From contig JAEWFW010000016.1 in the NCBI GenBank assembly GCA_023388635.1, positions 139,026 through 203,025 on the forward strand: DNA of 64,000 bases. Direction: 5' to 3'. The stretch's first letter is position 1, and the number at the start of each line of letters is the position of its first letter. The translations under genes were made by a program, and so were the position numbers. Under the pieces are notes generated by a model, which ran no database searches, was not told the origin of the DNA, and was given only the letters and a program-made list of their open reading frames with translations. This DNA is from Bacillota bacterium (GTDB lineage Bacteria > Bacillota > Bacilli > Desulfuribacillales > Desulfuribacillaceae). Positions 51,450 to 60,912 of this stretch are shown in pieces.

Positions 51450-51539
51450 GGTCCCCCCGACTGTCTGTTAATTGATTCACAACCTTATTGTATCATATTT
51501 TCAAATCTACGAATTTGGAAACTATTGTATGTCAATATA

Positions 51540-51570
51540 TTGTAAAGAGGGAGTAAACGAGTACTCCCTC
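51540..51570 (-). terminator. Terminator of the first dmsABC operon
   Basis: Perfect eight-base stem GAGGGAGT (51547-51554) with ACTCCCTC (51563-51570); a short T run follows on the minus strand. Confidence 0.75.
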
Positions 51571-51586
51571 CACTATTGATATATGC

Positions 51587-52420
51587 CTAACCTAAACCGA
51601 TCCTCGGCAACACCATTGAAGCATAGAAAAGATATCTCCCGACAATCTGCCCAACCACTAAAAGTGCTGTACTTCCATATATGAATCCCATAGACGAGGA
51701 TGTCATTTCTTTTCTCACCATCCATAAACATAACACGGCACCTACCATAATACATGCCCATTTGATGAGATTCGCAGCATACATATCTCCCAAAATCGTC
51801 AAACTTCCTTGTATTGCCGCGCTGCCACTCGTTCCTAAGGCAACTAGGTAAGGCACAACCGCCACTGTTTGTATAGCAATCGCTGCCATGACGGCAAACG
51901 CGAGCAGTTTACGCAGCTCTGCGGTTCCTTTCATATTCAGTGCCAGAAATACAATTGCTCCTAGCGAAAACGTCGTTGCGTAAAACTCGACAAACGTAAC
52001 ACCACTTTGCCATATAGCTACGCTGGAACGTTGATAGACAGCAGCCATAAAGAATACGTCTATCAATCCCACAACGGCAGCTATGCTCGCCATGATTTTC
52101 ACAGCACCTTTTTCATTCGGTCTTACTTGCATCAGTACGACGATTGCAATAGCTAGAACCACGAATATACTGGTAAACCAAATTTCTCTGCTCAGCCATG
52201 AGCTACCGAACTGATTCATCGCTTTTATCGCACCCATCGGCTGACCGAGGTGTAACATCGACGACAACATTCCCACCAGACCAAGAACGGCAACTGTAAT
52301 CATTGTCGGCTTAATATTATTATCGACTTTATTCAGCAACATTGCAATTGCCGCAAAACAGGTGATGCCGATTGCAGCTTGTAAACACACAGAAAACATC
52401 GTCATTGCTATAAATTCCAC
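51587..52420 (-). CDS. dmsC: DmsC-like membrane anchor subunit, copy 1
   Basis: 277 residues, eight predicted membrane helices. MLHLGQPMGAIKAMNQFGSSWLSREIWF (in blocks) and the C-terminal IYGSTALLVVGQIVGRYLFYASMVLPR are DmsC hallmarks. It anchors the catalytic dimer and oxidises menaquinol. Starts 2 bases after dmsB, ends before a terminator. About half of its residues match the copy at 56004-56828. Confidence 0.93.
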   Translation of the reverse strand: MEFIAMTMFSVCLQAAIGITCFAAIAMLLNKVDNNIKPTMITVAVLGLVGMLSSMLHLGQPMGAIKAMNQFGSSWLSREIWFTSIFVVLAIAIVVLMQVRPNEKGAVKIMASIAAVVGLIDVFFMAAVYQRSSVAIWQSGVTFVEFYATTFSLGAIVFLALNMKGTAELRKLLAFAVMAAIAIQTVAVVPYLVALGTSGSAAIQGSLTILGDMYAANLIKWACIMVGAVLCLWMVRKEMTSSSMGFIYGSTALLVVGQIVGRYLFYASMVLPRIGLG

Positions 52421-52422
52421 AG

Positions 52423-53001
52423 TTACACATCCTTTTCTCTAAAATTGCCATCGAAAGCACTGCTTTTAGGTTTTATGAGTACCGACGGCTTGGTAATTTG
52501 CTGACTGACAAGGATGGGAAGCTCTTTTACCAGGTCATTTCCATACTGCGCCGTCAACTCATCCAAGTCCCCAAATTTCAAGCAACGCATCGGACATGCA
52601 TCGACACATGCCGGGTTTTGCCCCGCTTCCCGTAACGTTTTACAGGAATCACATTTGCCAACGATTCCAAGCTTCTCAAAATACACTGGCGAGCCATAAG
52701 GACAATTCCAGATACAATACTGGCATCCGATGCATAAATCCGGATCATGCTGCACTGTACCGTCGTCTCCTTTGTGCATTGCCCCCGTCGGACAGTTTTT
52801 CATGCATTTCGCTTCTTCACAATGATTGCAAGAACTTGAATAGTTATATGATCCCGGTTTTGGGAATGTTCCTGTTTCAAAGTTTCTCACAGTCCTAAAT
52901 ATAGCTCCGACATCAAGATCATTTCTATCTTTACATGCTATATGGCACGTGCGACATCCAATACATGCAGTCATGTCAAAATAAAATCCTAATTTCCCCA
53001 T
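52423..53001 (-). CDS. dmsB: DmsB-like 4x[4Fe-4S] electron-transfer subunit, copy 1
   Basis: 192 residues, usual for DmsB (about 205). Four cysteine groups: CIGCRTCHIACKD (about 13-25), CNHCEEAKCMKNCPTGAM, CIGCQYCIWNCPYGSP and CDSCKTLREAGQNPACVDACPMRC. No signal peptide; it is exported with the DmsA-like subunit. It wires the membrane quinol site to the molybdenum site. Confidence 0.95.
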   Translation of the reverse strand: MGKLGFYFDMTACIGCRTCHIACKDRNDLDVGAIFRTVRNFETGTFPKPGSYNYSSSCNHCEEAKCMKNCPTGAMHKGDDGTVQHDPDLCIGCQYCIWNCPYGSPVYFEKLGIVGKCDSCKTLREAGQNPACVDACPMRCLKFGDLDELTAQYGNDLVKELPILVSQQITKPSVLIKPKSSAFDGNFREKDV

Positions 53002-53019
53002 GTATATCTACGCTCCTCT

Positions 53020-55611
53020 CTAAAAAATTACTCTTTGTGGTTGTTGTACGTCAGGAATTAGTGGTTCGTCAGAGTATTTTTCCATGTCGCAAACACAACT
53101 GTTCCAACCGGATACACCCTGTCCTGTGGAGATCGGACCGCAAAGGGCGTTGTCTGAACCACCTCTGTCAATTCCTGTTTTTTCATCAATATCAGCCCAG
53201 GTTCCATGTGGAAGTCCAATGGTCCCAGGAATAAACCGATTTGTCACACAAGCGTTGCGCAATACCTTACCATGCTTACTCGTAATCAAAACAGCATTGC
53301 CGTCACGAATTCCTTTAATCTTAGCGTCCTCTTCACTGATGAATACGGGATTCGGCCACGCTTCTCTCAGCCATTGCACGTTATCAAATACCGTATGGGA
53401 ACGTCTCAGATAGTGAGGGTTGATTACCTGATACGGATATTCACCTTTAACTTTGTTATCCCAATCGGCAAATGTAGTTTCATAGCCTTCCACCGGCGGA
53501 ATATGTGTAGGGATTCCGCGAATTTTACTGTATCCCATATTATTAATTGTCTCTTCAAGAACTCTCGAATAAATTTCCATCATACCGCTTTCGGAATTAG
53601 GACGTGGATTTGCAATTGGATCATCGCGGAATTCTTTGAAAGCTATAAATCCATAATTATCTCCAGGTTTTCTTTCAACCTGATACAATCCCTTTTCCTT
53701 AAATTCTTTCAATCCAATTCTTCCTTGCTGCGGCTCACCTTCAACGCCCCACTCAGCAATATCTTCTTTAGTAATTGTCACAAGTGTTTCCATCGTTTTG
53801 CCGTCTTCATTCATCACTTTAGCTCCGGCAATCTGGTTAAAGAACTGTTGTTTCGCATCGATAGGGAATGCTTCATCAGGGTCTACACCGAGACGCTTCG
53901 CTAATTCAATCGCGATCCAATTGTCGTCTTTACACTCATATAACGGCTCAATCAGTTGAGAATACATGATCAGAATTTCTCTGTTCCCTGTCAATAATCC
54001 GCCTATTTTCTCCCACTCTGTAGTTACCGGAAGTACAAAGTCAGCGTATTTAGAGTTTGTCGTCAAGAATTGTGAATGGCTGACGACTAAATCTACTTTG
54101 CGATGAGCCTCAATTCCTTTCATCATTCCATCACTTGATTGAAGTTTCGCATTTGAATCATGATATATCACACGGACATCGATATCCCGCATTTCGCCTT
54201 TCAAGTACTTCTTATTGCCTGTAAAATTATATTTGCCGTCAACAATACCTCTCCACATCTCTGTATCGTTCATGCTGTCATCAACTGGATTTTTCACAGA
54301 TGGCAGTCCGGCAGATCCTGGTTTAATTAACATGTCCCCACCATTACTGGAACGGCTGTGACAGCTAATGCCGCACATATGTCCAGACTTACCCATGTGA
54401 CCGGTCATCGCACCAATTGTCATTGCCATTTGCGGCAAATTATCGGTATTCTGCGTTCTAGCAGATGCCCATCCAAATAAGATTGCGACTTTTTTATTTT
54501 TGTTCATCGCTCTTGCCAAATAGCGAATGCGATTTGGTTCAACACCGGATATTTCTGATGCCCATTCTGCATCCTTGGCAACACCGTCGTATGTTCCCAA
54601 TACATAATCTTTAAAATTATCCTTTGGATCACTGCCTTCCGGCATGCTTTCCGCATCAAAGCCAATTGTGTTATTTTTCAGAAAATCCCAGTCTATCAAC
54701 GGATTTGTTATCGGATCGTCCTCTACCAGCAATGTGTGAGCAACTCCTAATAAAAGCGCCGTATCTGTAACAGGGCGGCATGGAATCCAGTCTGCATCTA
54801 ACAAAGCATACGTTTCATTGTAATACGGATCGACAGCAATAAATTCTGCCCCTGCTTTCTTTACCTGCAGAAAGTTATATGCTGGATTTCCGGCAGAACT
54901 CCATGCGGGGTTTATGCCAAGTAATATAACTGTTTCGCAATTGCGCATATCCAATCTATCGTTGATTCCTGAGTTGGATTCCGGGCTGTAACCAATTACG
55001 TCCGGAGTATACGTCCATGTTCCTCTCGATGTTGTACCCCAGTGAGATACATATCCACCGTATAAAGACAAAATCTTCGATACACTTCCGCCATCAGCAA
55101 AAAATGCCCGGTTTCCATGCTCTTCTTTAATCCGTTTTAATTCACTGCTAATAGATTCCAACGCTTCTTCCCAGGAGATTTGCACCCATTCATCTCTTCC
55201 GCGAAGCTCTTTATCGCCTCCGCCGGGCTGCCAATTCTTTCTGCGCATCGGGTACTTTAATCGATCTGCACCAAACACTTGATTTCTCTGGGATCTTCCA
55301 CGTATACAAGCTCTTTGCTGTGGATAATCCGGGCTGTCCTCATGTGTATCATCCGTTTTCTGTCTCACCACAACCCCGTCGACAACCAATGCTTTATTCA
55401 AACATCTGCCGCCGCAGTTATGCCAACAAGCTGCTGTAATCCATTGTCCTTCGCCGCTCGTTGCCGCAATGTCAATATTTGACGATACTTTCGCCAAAGA
55501 GTTTTTTCCGCAACCGGAAACCGACAATCCCGCCACTGCCACTGCACTTGCCGCAAGAAAATTTTTACGGCTCATCTTTTTGCTGACAAACTCGTCAATC
55601 ATTTTCCCCAT
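53020..55611 (-). CDS. dmsA: DmsA-like molybdopterin oxidoreductase catalytic subunit, copy 1
   Basis: 863 residues from ATG 55611, with AAGGAGG nine bases upstream. Tat-type signal with SRKNFLA (14-20, Arg-Lys instead of Arg-Arg) followed by a hydrophobic stretch and a lipobox-like Cys34 (SVSGC). [4Fe-4S] ligands Cys62, 66, 70 and 102 (CWHNCGGRC and RACIRGRS). The Mo ligand is probably Ser195 in WGTTSRGTW, by analogy with E. coli DmsA. Later SHSRSSNGGD and PHYLRRSHTVFDN are cofactor-binding regions. It may reduce DMSO, TMAO, or another oxyanion; the substrate is not evident. First gene of operon 1. Confidence 0.92.
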   Translation of the reverse strand: MGKMIDEFVSKKMSRKNFLAASAVAVAGLSVSGCGKNSLAKVSSNIDIAATSGEGQWITAACWHNCGGRCLNKALVVDGVVVRQKTDDTHEDSPDYPQQRACIRGRSQRNQVFGADRLKYPMRRKNWQPGGGDKELRGRDEWVQISWEEALESISSELKRIKEEHGNRAFFADGGSVSKILSLYGGYVSHWGTTSRGTWTYTPDVIGYSPESNSGINDRLDMRNCETVILLGINPAWSSAGNPAYNFLQVKKAGAEFIAVDPYYNETYALLDADWIPCRPVTDTALLLGVAHTLLVEDDPITNPLIDWDFLKNNTIGFDAESMPEGSDPKDNFKDYVLGTYDGVAKDAEWASEISGVEPNRIRYLARAMNKNKKVAILFGWASARTQNTDNLPQMAMTIGAMTGHMGKSGHMCGISCHSRSSNGGDMLIKPGSAGLPSVKNPVDDSMNDTEMWRGIVDGKYNFTGNKKYLKGEMRDIDVRVIYHDSNAKLQSSDGMMKGIEAHRKVDLVVSHSQFLTTNSKYADFVLPVTTEWEKIGGLLTGNREILIMYSQLIEPLYECKDDNWIAIELAKRLGVDPDEAFPIDAKQQFFNQIAGAKVMNEDGKTMETLVTITKEDIAEWGVEGEPQQGRIGLKEFKEKGLYQVERKPGDNYGFIAFKEFRDDPIANPRPNSESGMMEIYSRVLEETINNMGYSKIRGIPTHIPPVEGYETTFADWDNKVKGEYPYQVINPHYLRRSHTVFDNVQWLREAWPNPVFISEEDAKIKGIRDGNAVLITSKHGKVLRNACVTNRFIPGTIGLPHGTWADIDEKTGIDRGGSDNALCGPISTGQGVSGWNSCVCDMEKYSDEPLIPDVQQPQRVIF

Positions 55612-55720
55612 TTTTTCTTTTCCTCCTTCTGATACTCTCAGGAAAACCACAATTTATTTTGAATTCACCAAAATATTGAATATAGTGCGAAAGAAACAAG
55701 CAGTTTTCCTTGTGTTAAGC

Positions 55721-55781
55721 GTAACAAAAATCACAATATATTCACATTTATTTTCTATTAATTTTTATTAATAATGATTAA
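55721..55781 (-). promoter_or_regulatory. Conserved upstream block of dmsA copy 1 with 10-base direct repeats
   Basis: 61 bases align without gaps to 60123-60183 upstream of dmsA copy 2 (49 of 61 identical by eye). Within it, minus strand, ATTAATAAAA and ATTAATAGAA are adjacent (55753-55772), the spacing bound by OmpR-family dimers. It ends 110 bases before the start codon. Confidence 0.75.
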
Positions 55782-55939
55782 CAGGACTATGATCATTATC
55801 TAAATCCTATTACCCACTTAAATCTATAGTAGAACAATACATGACGGAATTCCATTGGAATTGTTTTCTGCGTCACAAATACATGTATTAAATCTTCATT
55901 TTTAATTGGCTACTATATGATAATTTTTTCTTATCATCA

Positions 55940-55985
55940 AATGAAAGACCTGCTGAGTATAACACTAAACAGGTCTTTTTTCGAT
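55940..55985 (-). terminator. Terminator of the second dmsABC operon
   Basis: AAAGACCTG (55944-55952) pairs with CAGGTCTTT (55970-55978), 17-base loop, modest T content after it on the minus strand. Confidence 0.7.
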
Positions 55986-56003
55986 ATTCACCACATTATA
56001 AAA

Positions 56004-56828
56004 TTAGAACAAACCGACCCGCGGCAGTACCATCGATGCATAGAATAAATATCTTCCGACAATCTGACCGGTTACCAACAACGCTGTGCTGCCGTATATA
56101 ATTCCCATCGAATATGGAGCAAGTTCTCTTCTGCTAATCCATAGGCATAAAACAGCACCCGCAAGGATAAATAACCATTTCATCACACTAGCAATATACA
56201 TCGCGTGCAAGATTGATAAACTGCTCTGCATCGCCGCACTTCCACTCGTACCTATGGCAATTAATGAAGGGATTACCGATACCGCTTGCAGAATTACAGC
56301 GACCACCATAGCGATGATAGCAATCTGACGCAATTGCCCTTGCTTATTGATTAAAATAAACAGGATTGCTCCCAGTGAGATTGCCGCCATATAAAATTCT
56401 ATAAATGTCGTGCTAAGCTGCCAAATTGGAATGCTTGATTTGTTATATATTGCAGCCATGAAGAAGATATTAACGAGCCCGACGGCTGCCGATGCATACA
56501 CGAGTCCCGCAATCGTTTTACGTGATTCCGGTCTCATATATATGAAGATCATAGCTGCAATGACCAACGCGACAAATATACTGGTAAACCAAATTTCACG
56601 GCTGAGCCAAGAAGTACTAAACTGATTTAATGCTTTGACTGCACCAAACGGTTGCCCAAGATGCATCATAGATGCCAGCATCCCAATAATCCCTAACCCC
56701 GCCGAAACACTAATCGATGTTTTGTACGTATCATCTTTTTGCCAAAGGAACCCCAGCGCTACAAACACCATCATACCTATCGCCGCCTGAATACAAACAG
56801 AAAATACCGTCAACGTCATATATCCCAT
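56004..56828 (-). CDS. dmsC: DmsC-like membrane anchor subunit, copy 2
   Basis: 274 residues, eight predicted membrane helices. MMHLGQPFGAVKALNQFSTSWLSREIWF (in blocks) and IYGSTALLVTGQIVGRYLFYASMVLPR show close paralogy to copy 1. Quinol-oxidising anchor of the second Mo enzyme. Lies 3 bases after dmsB copy 2. Confidence 0.93.
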   Translation of the reverse strand: MGYMTLTVFSVCIQAAIGMMVFVALGFLWQKDDTYKTSISVSAGLGIIGMLASMMHLGQPFGAVKALNQFSTSWLSREIWFTSIFVALVIAAMIFIYMRPESRKTIAGLVYASAAVGLVNIFFMAAIYNKSSIPIWQLSTTFIEFYMAAISLGAILFILINKQGQLRQIAIIAMVVAVILQAVSVIPSLIAIGTSGSAAMQSSLSILHAMYIASVMKWLFILAGAVLCLWISRRELAPYSMGIIYGSTALLVTGQIVGRYLFYASMVLPRVGLF

Positions 56829-56831
56829 GAA

Positions 56832-57410
56832 CTACACCCCCAATTCTTTAAATTTGGGATCAAACACACAATCTTTCGGCTTAACCAACAATGACGGTTG
56901 TGTTTCATCTTGTTTTGGCAGCACGGCAATTTCTTTAACTAATCCCGGACCATATTCGGATTGCAACACATCTAGATCGCCAAACTTAAGGCATCTCATG
57001 ACACAAGCATCGACACAGACAGGATTTTGCCCCGCGTCACGCAACCCTTTGCAAGAATCGCACTTCCCGACTCTTCCCAAATTCTCCATATAGGCAGGTG
57101 CCCCATATGGGCAATTCCAAATGCAATACTTGCAGCCAATACACAGTTCAGCATCATGCTGAATTGTCCCGTCTTCTGCCAAATGCATAGCACCTGTAGG
57201 ACAATTCTTCATACATTTTGCTTCCTTACAATGATTACAGGCACCTGAGTAATTATATATTTTAGCATTGGGATATTTCCCAGTCTGAAACGTTCTCACT
57301 TCACGAAAATTGACGCCAACATCCAAGCGGTTTCTGTCTTTGCAAGCGACTTGACACGCACGGCAGCCAATACACATATTCGAGTCGAAATAAAACCCCA
57401 GCCTCGTCAT
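56832..57410 (-). CDS. dmsB: DmsB-like 4x[4Fe-4S] electron-transfer subunit, copy 2
   Basis: 192 residues, same length as copy 1. CIGCRACQVACKD, CNHCKEAKCMKNCPTGAM, CIGCKYCIWNCPYGAP and CDSCKGLRDAGQNPVCVDACVMRC give four clusters. Very similar to copy 1 through the whole length. Confidence 0.95.
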   Translation of the reverse strand: MTRLGFYFDSNMCIGCRACQVACKDRNRLDVGVNFREVRTFQTGKYPNAKIYNYSGACNHCKEAKCMKNCPTGAMHLAEDGTIQHDAELCIGCKYCIWNCPYGAPAYMENLGRVGKCDSCKGLRDAGQNPVCVDACVMRCLKFGDLDVLQSEYGPGLVKEIAVLPKQDETQPSLLVKPKDCVFDPKFKELGV

Positions 57411-57428
57411 GAAACTTCACTCCCTCTC

Positions 57429-60041
57429 CTAATCTAAATTTACAATTCTTTGAGGTTTTAGATAATCTGCCATTAATGATTCGCCGTCGTATTTTGCAAA
57501 ATTACAGTTATGGTTGTTATATCCGGTCACGCCCATTCCACTGCTCGACGGACCGCAAAGTACATTATCAGCCCCGCCGCGATCAATCCCCGATGTCTCA
57601 TCCAGATCGATCCACGAGCCGTGGGGAACTCCTACACATCCAGGCATGATTGTTTCTGTCAAACAGGCAGTTCGCAGTATTTTTCCGTAGGCGTTCCAGA
57701 TGATTACTGTATCTCCGTCTTTAATCCCTTTCTCAGTGGCATCATCTGTATAAAGATAGACAGGATTCGGCCAAATTTCCCGTAACCACGGAACATTGTC
57801 AAACACCGTATGCGAGCGGCGTAAATAATGGGGATTGTATACTAAATATGGGTAGTCTCCTTTGACCTTTTGCTCCCAATTGCTGTAAGTCGTCTCATAA
57901 CCTTCCGGCGGAACTGTGTAGTTAGGATACGGTTTAAATTCCGCAGGTCCGTATCCGAAAGCATTTAATGTGTCTGCTTTCCAGTCACAATATATTTCAA
58001 ACCTTCCACTTTCCGAAGGCAATGGATTGTTATCCGGATCCTTGACAAAATTCTCATACCCGATAAAACTGTACTGATCTCCTTCCGAGCGCTTCACCTG
58101 ATAGACTCCTTGATCGAGAAACTGTTTAAGAGCAATTCTTCCTTGCTGCGGTTCTCCCGTAACTCCCCATTCTTTTATGTCTGCCGCGGTAATAGTGACA
58201 AGTGTTTCGAACGATTTCCCATCTTCGCTGACTACTTGACAACCGGCAATTTGGTTGAAAAATTGTTGTTTCTCATCAATTTGGAATATCTCCTCGACAT
58301 CTATATCCAAACGCTTTGCTAATTCTATGGCAATCCATTGGTCCGATTTGGCTTCAAACAACGGTTCCGTCACCTGTGAATATGCGATAATCATTTCCCT
58401 GTTACCCGTCAAAAGACCACCGACATTTTCCCAATACGTAGTAACCGGTAACACAATGTCGGAGTAAAGTGCTTCTGTTTTCAAAAACTGAGCATGTGTC
58501 ACGACAAAATCAACTTTGCGGTGTACCTCAATTCCTTGTATGAGATTCGGGCTGGCTTGCAGACGAGCTGCATTTTCGTGGTATATCATTCTCGTATCTA
58601 TATCTAAAATATTTTTCGGTAAAAATTCTACGCCGTAGAAATTTCCCGTGTAATTGAACTTACCTTCCAAAATCGACCTCCACATATTAGGTCCATTGAT
58701 GCATTCTTTAATTGGATTCGGCACACCCGGCAACCCATCTTTACCGCCTTTTACTAAAGCAGGACCTCCATTCGCCGCATTTGCATGATACGTCGAGCCC
58801 GTGGCATGACCCGATTTCCCCATATGTCCTCCCATGGCGCCGATCGTCATATACAATTGCGGGAAATTCTCTGCGTTTCTGTTTCGTGCCGCCGCGTAAC
58901 TATGCAAGATTGCGACCTTCTTGTCTTTTCTCATTTCCCTTGCATACCACAAAATATCTTCTACAGGTGTACCGCATATTTCCGATGCCCAATTAGCGTC
59001 TTTCGGCTGATTATCGTATTTACCCAAGACATACTCTTTGAAGTTTTCATTAATCTTTGCATTTTCCGGCATATGCTCCGCATCAAAGCCCACTGTATAA
59101 CGATGTAAGAACTCCCAGTCGATGATCGGATTATCCATCGGATCATCTTCGACAATCATCGTGTGGGCAACCGCTAGCAAGAAAGCCGTATCCGTTCCCG
59201 GACGGACGCGAATCCATCTCGCATCATAAACCGCCGCACTGGCATTATACGACGGTCCTACATAGACAAATTGAGTCCCCGCCTGCTTTGCTTGCCAAAA
59301 ATGCCAGGAAGGGCTACCACCGGATGCCCAAGCAGGGTTACACCCATATAGCACGATTGTCTCGGAGTTTTTCAAATCGAAACGATCATTCGCCTCTCCC
59401 TGGTCCATAGCCGGCAATCCTAGTTTTGTCGTGTCCAAACAATATGTGCCAAATGATGTCGTATCAGATATGCTGATGTAACCTCCGTATTTAGCTAAAA
59501 CCTTTAAAGCACCATTACCGCCCCTGCACAAAACAGCTCGCGGACCATGCTCTCCATAAATACGTTTAATCTCACCTGCTACATGATCAAGTGCTTCGTC
59601 CCAAGAAATGCGTACCCATTCATCGCGTCCGCGCAAAGATTTATCTCCGCCGCCCGGTTGCCAGTGCTTGCGTTTCATCGGATATTTGATTCTGTCTGCA
59701 CCAAAGCATTGCTGTTGTTGTGCCCGTCCCCGGCAACACGCGCGTTGCTGTGGGTATTCGGGACTGTCCGGATGCGTATCGTCTGTCTTCTGACGAATCA
59801 CAACTCCTTCTTTGACCAATGCTTTATTCACGCATCGCCCGCCGCAGTTATGCCAACATGCCGCTGAAACCCATTTCCCTTCTCCATTGACGGCAATTGC
59901 ATCAATATCTCCCGATACCTTCGTCAATGTATTGCTCGTACATCCAGTCAAAGCCAGACCTGCTGCCGCTACAGCACTCGCCGCTAAAAAATTTTTTCGG
60001 CTGAGTTTCCTTTCCGCAATTCCTTTAATCAAAGATGCCAT
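57429..60041 (-). CDS. dmsA: DmsA-like molybdopterin oxidoreductase catalytic subunit, copy 2
   Basis: 870 residues from ATG 60041 (GAGGAGGGG upstream). Signal SRKNFLA (14-20, again Arg-Lys) with lipobox-like Cys34 (ALTGC). [4Fe-4S] ligands in CWHNCGGRC (62-70) and RACCRGRA. The Mo-ligand region is SISDTTSFGTY, retaining Ser. It differs most from copy 1 around 180-330 and in the region after 480, which form the substrate funnel in this family, suggesting different substrates. First gene of operon 2. Confidence 0.92.
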   Translation of the reverse strand: MASLIKGIAERKLSRKNFLAASAVAAAGLALTGCTSNTLTKVSGDIDAIAVNGEGKWVSAACWHNCGGRCVNKALVKEGVVIRQKTDDTHPDSPEYPQQRACCRGRAQQQQCFGADRIKYPMKRKHWQPGGGDKSLRGRDEWVRISWDEALDHVAGEIKRIYGEHGPRAVLCRGGNGALKVLAKYGGYISISDTTSFGTYCLDTTKLGLPAMDQGEANDRFDLKNSETIVLYGCNPAWASGGSPSWHFWQAKQAGTQFVYVGPSYNASAAVYDARWIRVRPGTDTAFLLAVAHTMIVEDDPMDNPIIDWEFLHRYTVGFDAEHMPENAKINENFKEYVLGKYDNQPKDANWASEICGTPVEDILWYAREMRKDKKVAILHSYAAARNRNAENFPQLYMTIGAMGGHMGKSGHATGSTYHANAANGGPALVKGGKDGLPGVPNPIKECINGPNMWRSILEGKFNYTGNFYGVEFLPKNILDIDTRMIYHENAARLQASPNLIQGIEVHRKVDFVVTHAQFLKTEALYSDIVLPVTTYWENVGGLLTGNREMIIAYSQVTEPLFEAKSDQWIAIELAKRLDIDVEEIFQIDEKQQFFNQIAGCQVVSEDGKSFETLVTITAADIKEWGVTGEPQQGRIALKQFLDQGVYQVKRSEGDQYSFIGYENFVKDPDNNPLPSESGRFEIYCDWKADTLNAFGYGPAEFKPYPNYTVPPEGYETTYSNWEQKVKGDYPYLVYNPHYLRRSHTVFDNVPWLREIWPNPVYLYTDDATEKGIKDGDTVIIWNAYGKILRTACLTETIMPGCVGVPHGSWIDLDETSGIDRGGADNVLCGPSSSGMGVTGYNNHNCNFAKYDGESLMADYLKPQRIVNLD

Positions 60042-60122
60042 ATTTCGATTCCCCTCCTCGAAATTTTCAAAATAGTACATGTTCTTTTATTATCAAAGAA
60101 ATTCATTTTATCTACACAGATT

Positions 60123-60183
60123 TTAACAAAAATGAAGATACATTCACATTTAAATTCGATTAATTTTTGTTAATTTAGATTAA
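60123..60183 (-). promoter_or_regulatory. Conserved upstream block of dmsA copy 2 with 10-base direct repeats
   Basis: Gap-free counterpart of 55721-55781. Minus-strand repeats ATTAACAAAA and ATTAATCGAA are adjacent (60155-60174). It ends 82 bases before the start codon. Confidence 0.75.
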
Positions 60184-60193
60184 TCATTAGAAT

Positions 60194-60241
60194 CAAAAAA
60201 AAGTGTCTGCAAGTACCGTCAATTGGTCACTCGCAGACACT
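60194..60241 (-). terminator. Terminator of the copper-amine-oxidase-N-like gene
   Basis: Perfect nine-base stem AGTGTCTGC (60202-60210) with GCAGACACT (60233-60241), eight T following on the minus strand. Confidence 0.9.
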
Positions 60242-60297
60242 CCATTCCTATACGCTTTTCTATGCACTTTGCACTTTCTATGCACTTTATAACCCTT

Positions 60298-60822
60298 TTA
60301 CTGCAATTTACCTGTCAAACCCGCTGATTGCAAATCCTCTAAGTTGACAATCGTCACTCCCTTGTGCTGGATTATCCGTACCTGACCTTTTAGCGACGAG
60401 ACGACCGGGGTTCCCCTTTCAGGAATTTTAGCAGGCAAATCAAACCACACCTCTTGATCGCGGCTATAACGCAAATCCCCGCTTCCCGGCATTTGTTTCA
60501 CTGACAAACCGTATTGTTTTTTCAGCTCATCCAATGAAATCCAATCTTTTGCCGTATATCCTCCGGGGCGTACATCAAAGACAAGCGTTTGATCCTTTTC
60601 ACGATATGTGAAGTCATACCCTAATAGATCGGAAATTTCTGACGCTGGAACATACAGCGCTCCTTCATGCACAATCGGAGCCTTCTCTAGCGTTCTTTCT
60701 TTCTCATTGACGATTAAGGTCATTTTCTCCACAATCGCTTGTACTGTCTGTGTCGATGCCATGGCTGTTCCTACCGCTCCAATCAGAATTCCAATGACCA
60801 GACATAAAAGCATTTTCTTCAT
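60298..60822 (-). CDS. Copper-amine-oxidase N-terminal-domain-like exported protein
   Basis: About 174 residues. AAAGGGG is followed by four consecutive ATG codons (60831 to 60822); the last has the best spacing. Signal peptide (MLLCLVIGILIGAVGTAMA), then ALYVPASEISDLLGYDFTYREKDQTLVF, in blocks, which is the CuAO-N repeat pattern, and a second VNLEDLQSAG unit. Such domains are found on Bacillota surface proteins and have no known enzyme activity alone. Monocistronic. Confidence 0.78.
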   Translation of the reverse strand: MKKMLLCLVIGILIGAVGTAMASTQTVQAIVEKMTLIVNEKERTLEKAPIVHEGALYVPASEISDLLGYDFTYREKDQTLVFDVRPGGYTAKDWISLDELKKQYGLSVKQMPGSGDLRYSRDQEVWFDLPAKIPERGTPVVSSLKGQVRIIQHKGVTIVNLEDLQSAGLTGKLQ

Positions 60823-60912
60823 CATCATCATCCCCTTTTTGCATTTTTATTCTACTGAATAGCAAAAAAGACATACTATACGATAAATACTTTTTAGATT
60901 GTTTGCAGCGCT

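Noticed and set aside
51495..51530. CAAAT-N6-ATTTG palindrome in the sensor-kinase promoter region
   Set aside because: Short AT-rich arms occur often by chance here; I saw no second copy to support it.
53206..53904. A 232-codon plus-strand frame opposite dmsA copy 1
   Set aside because: Antisense to a well-supported gene; no ribosome-binding site, no recognisable domain, composition typical of a shadow frame.
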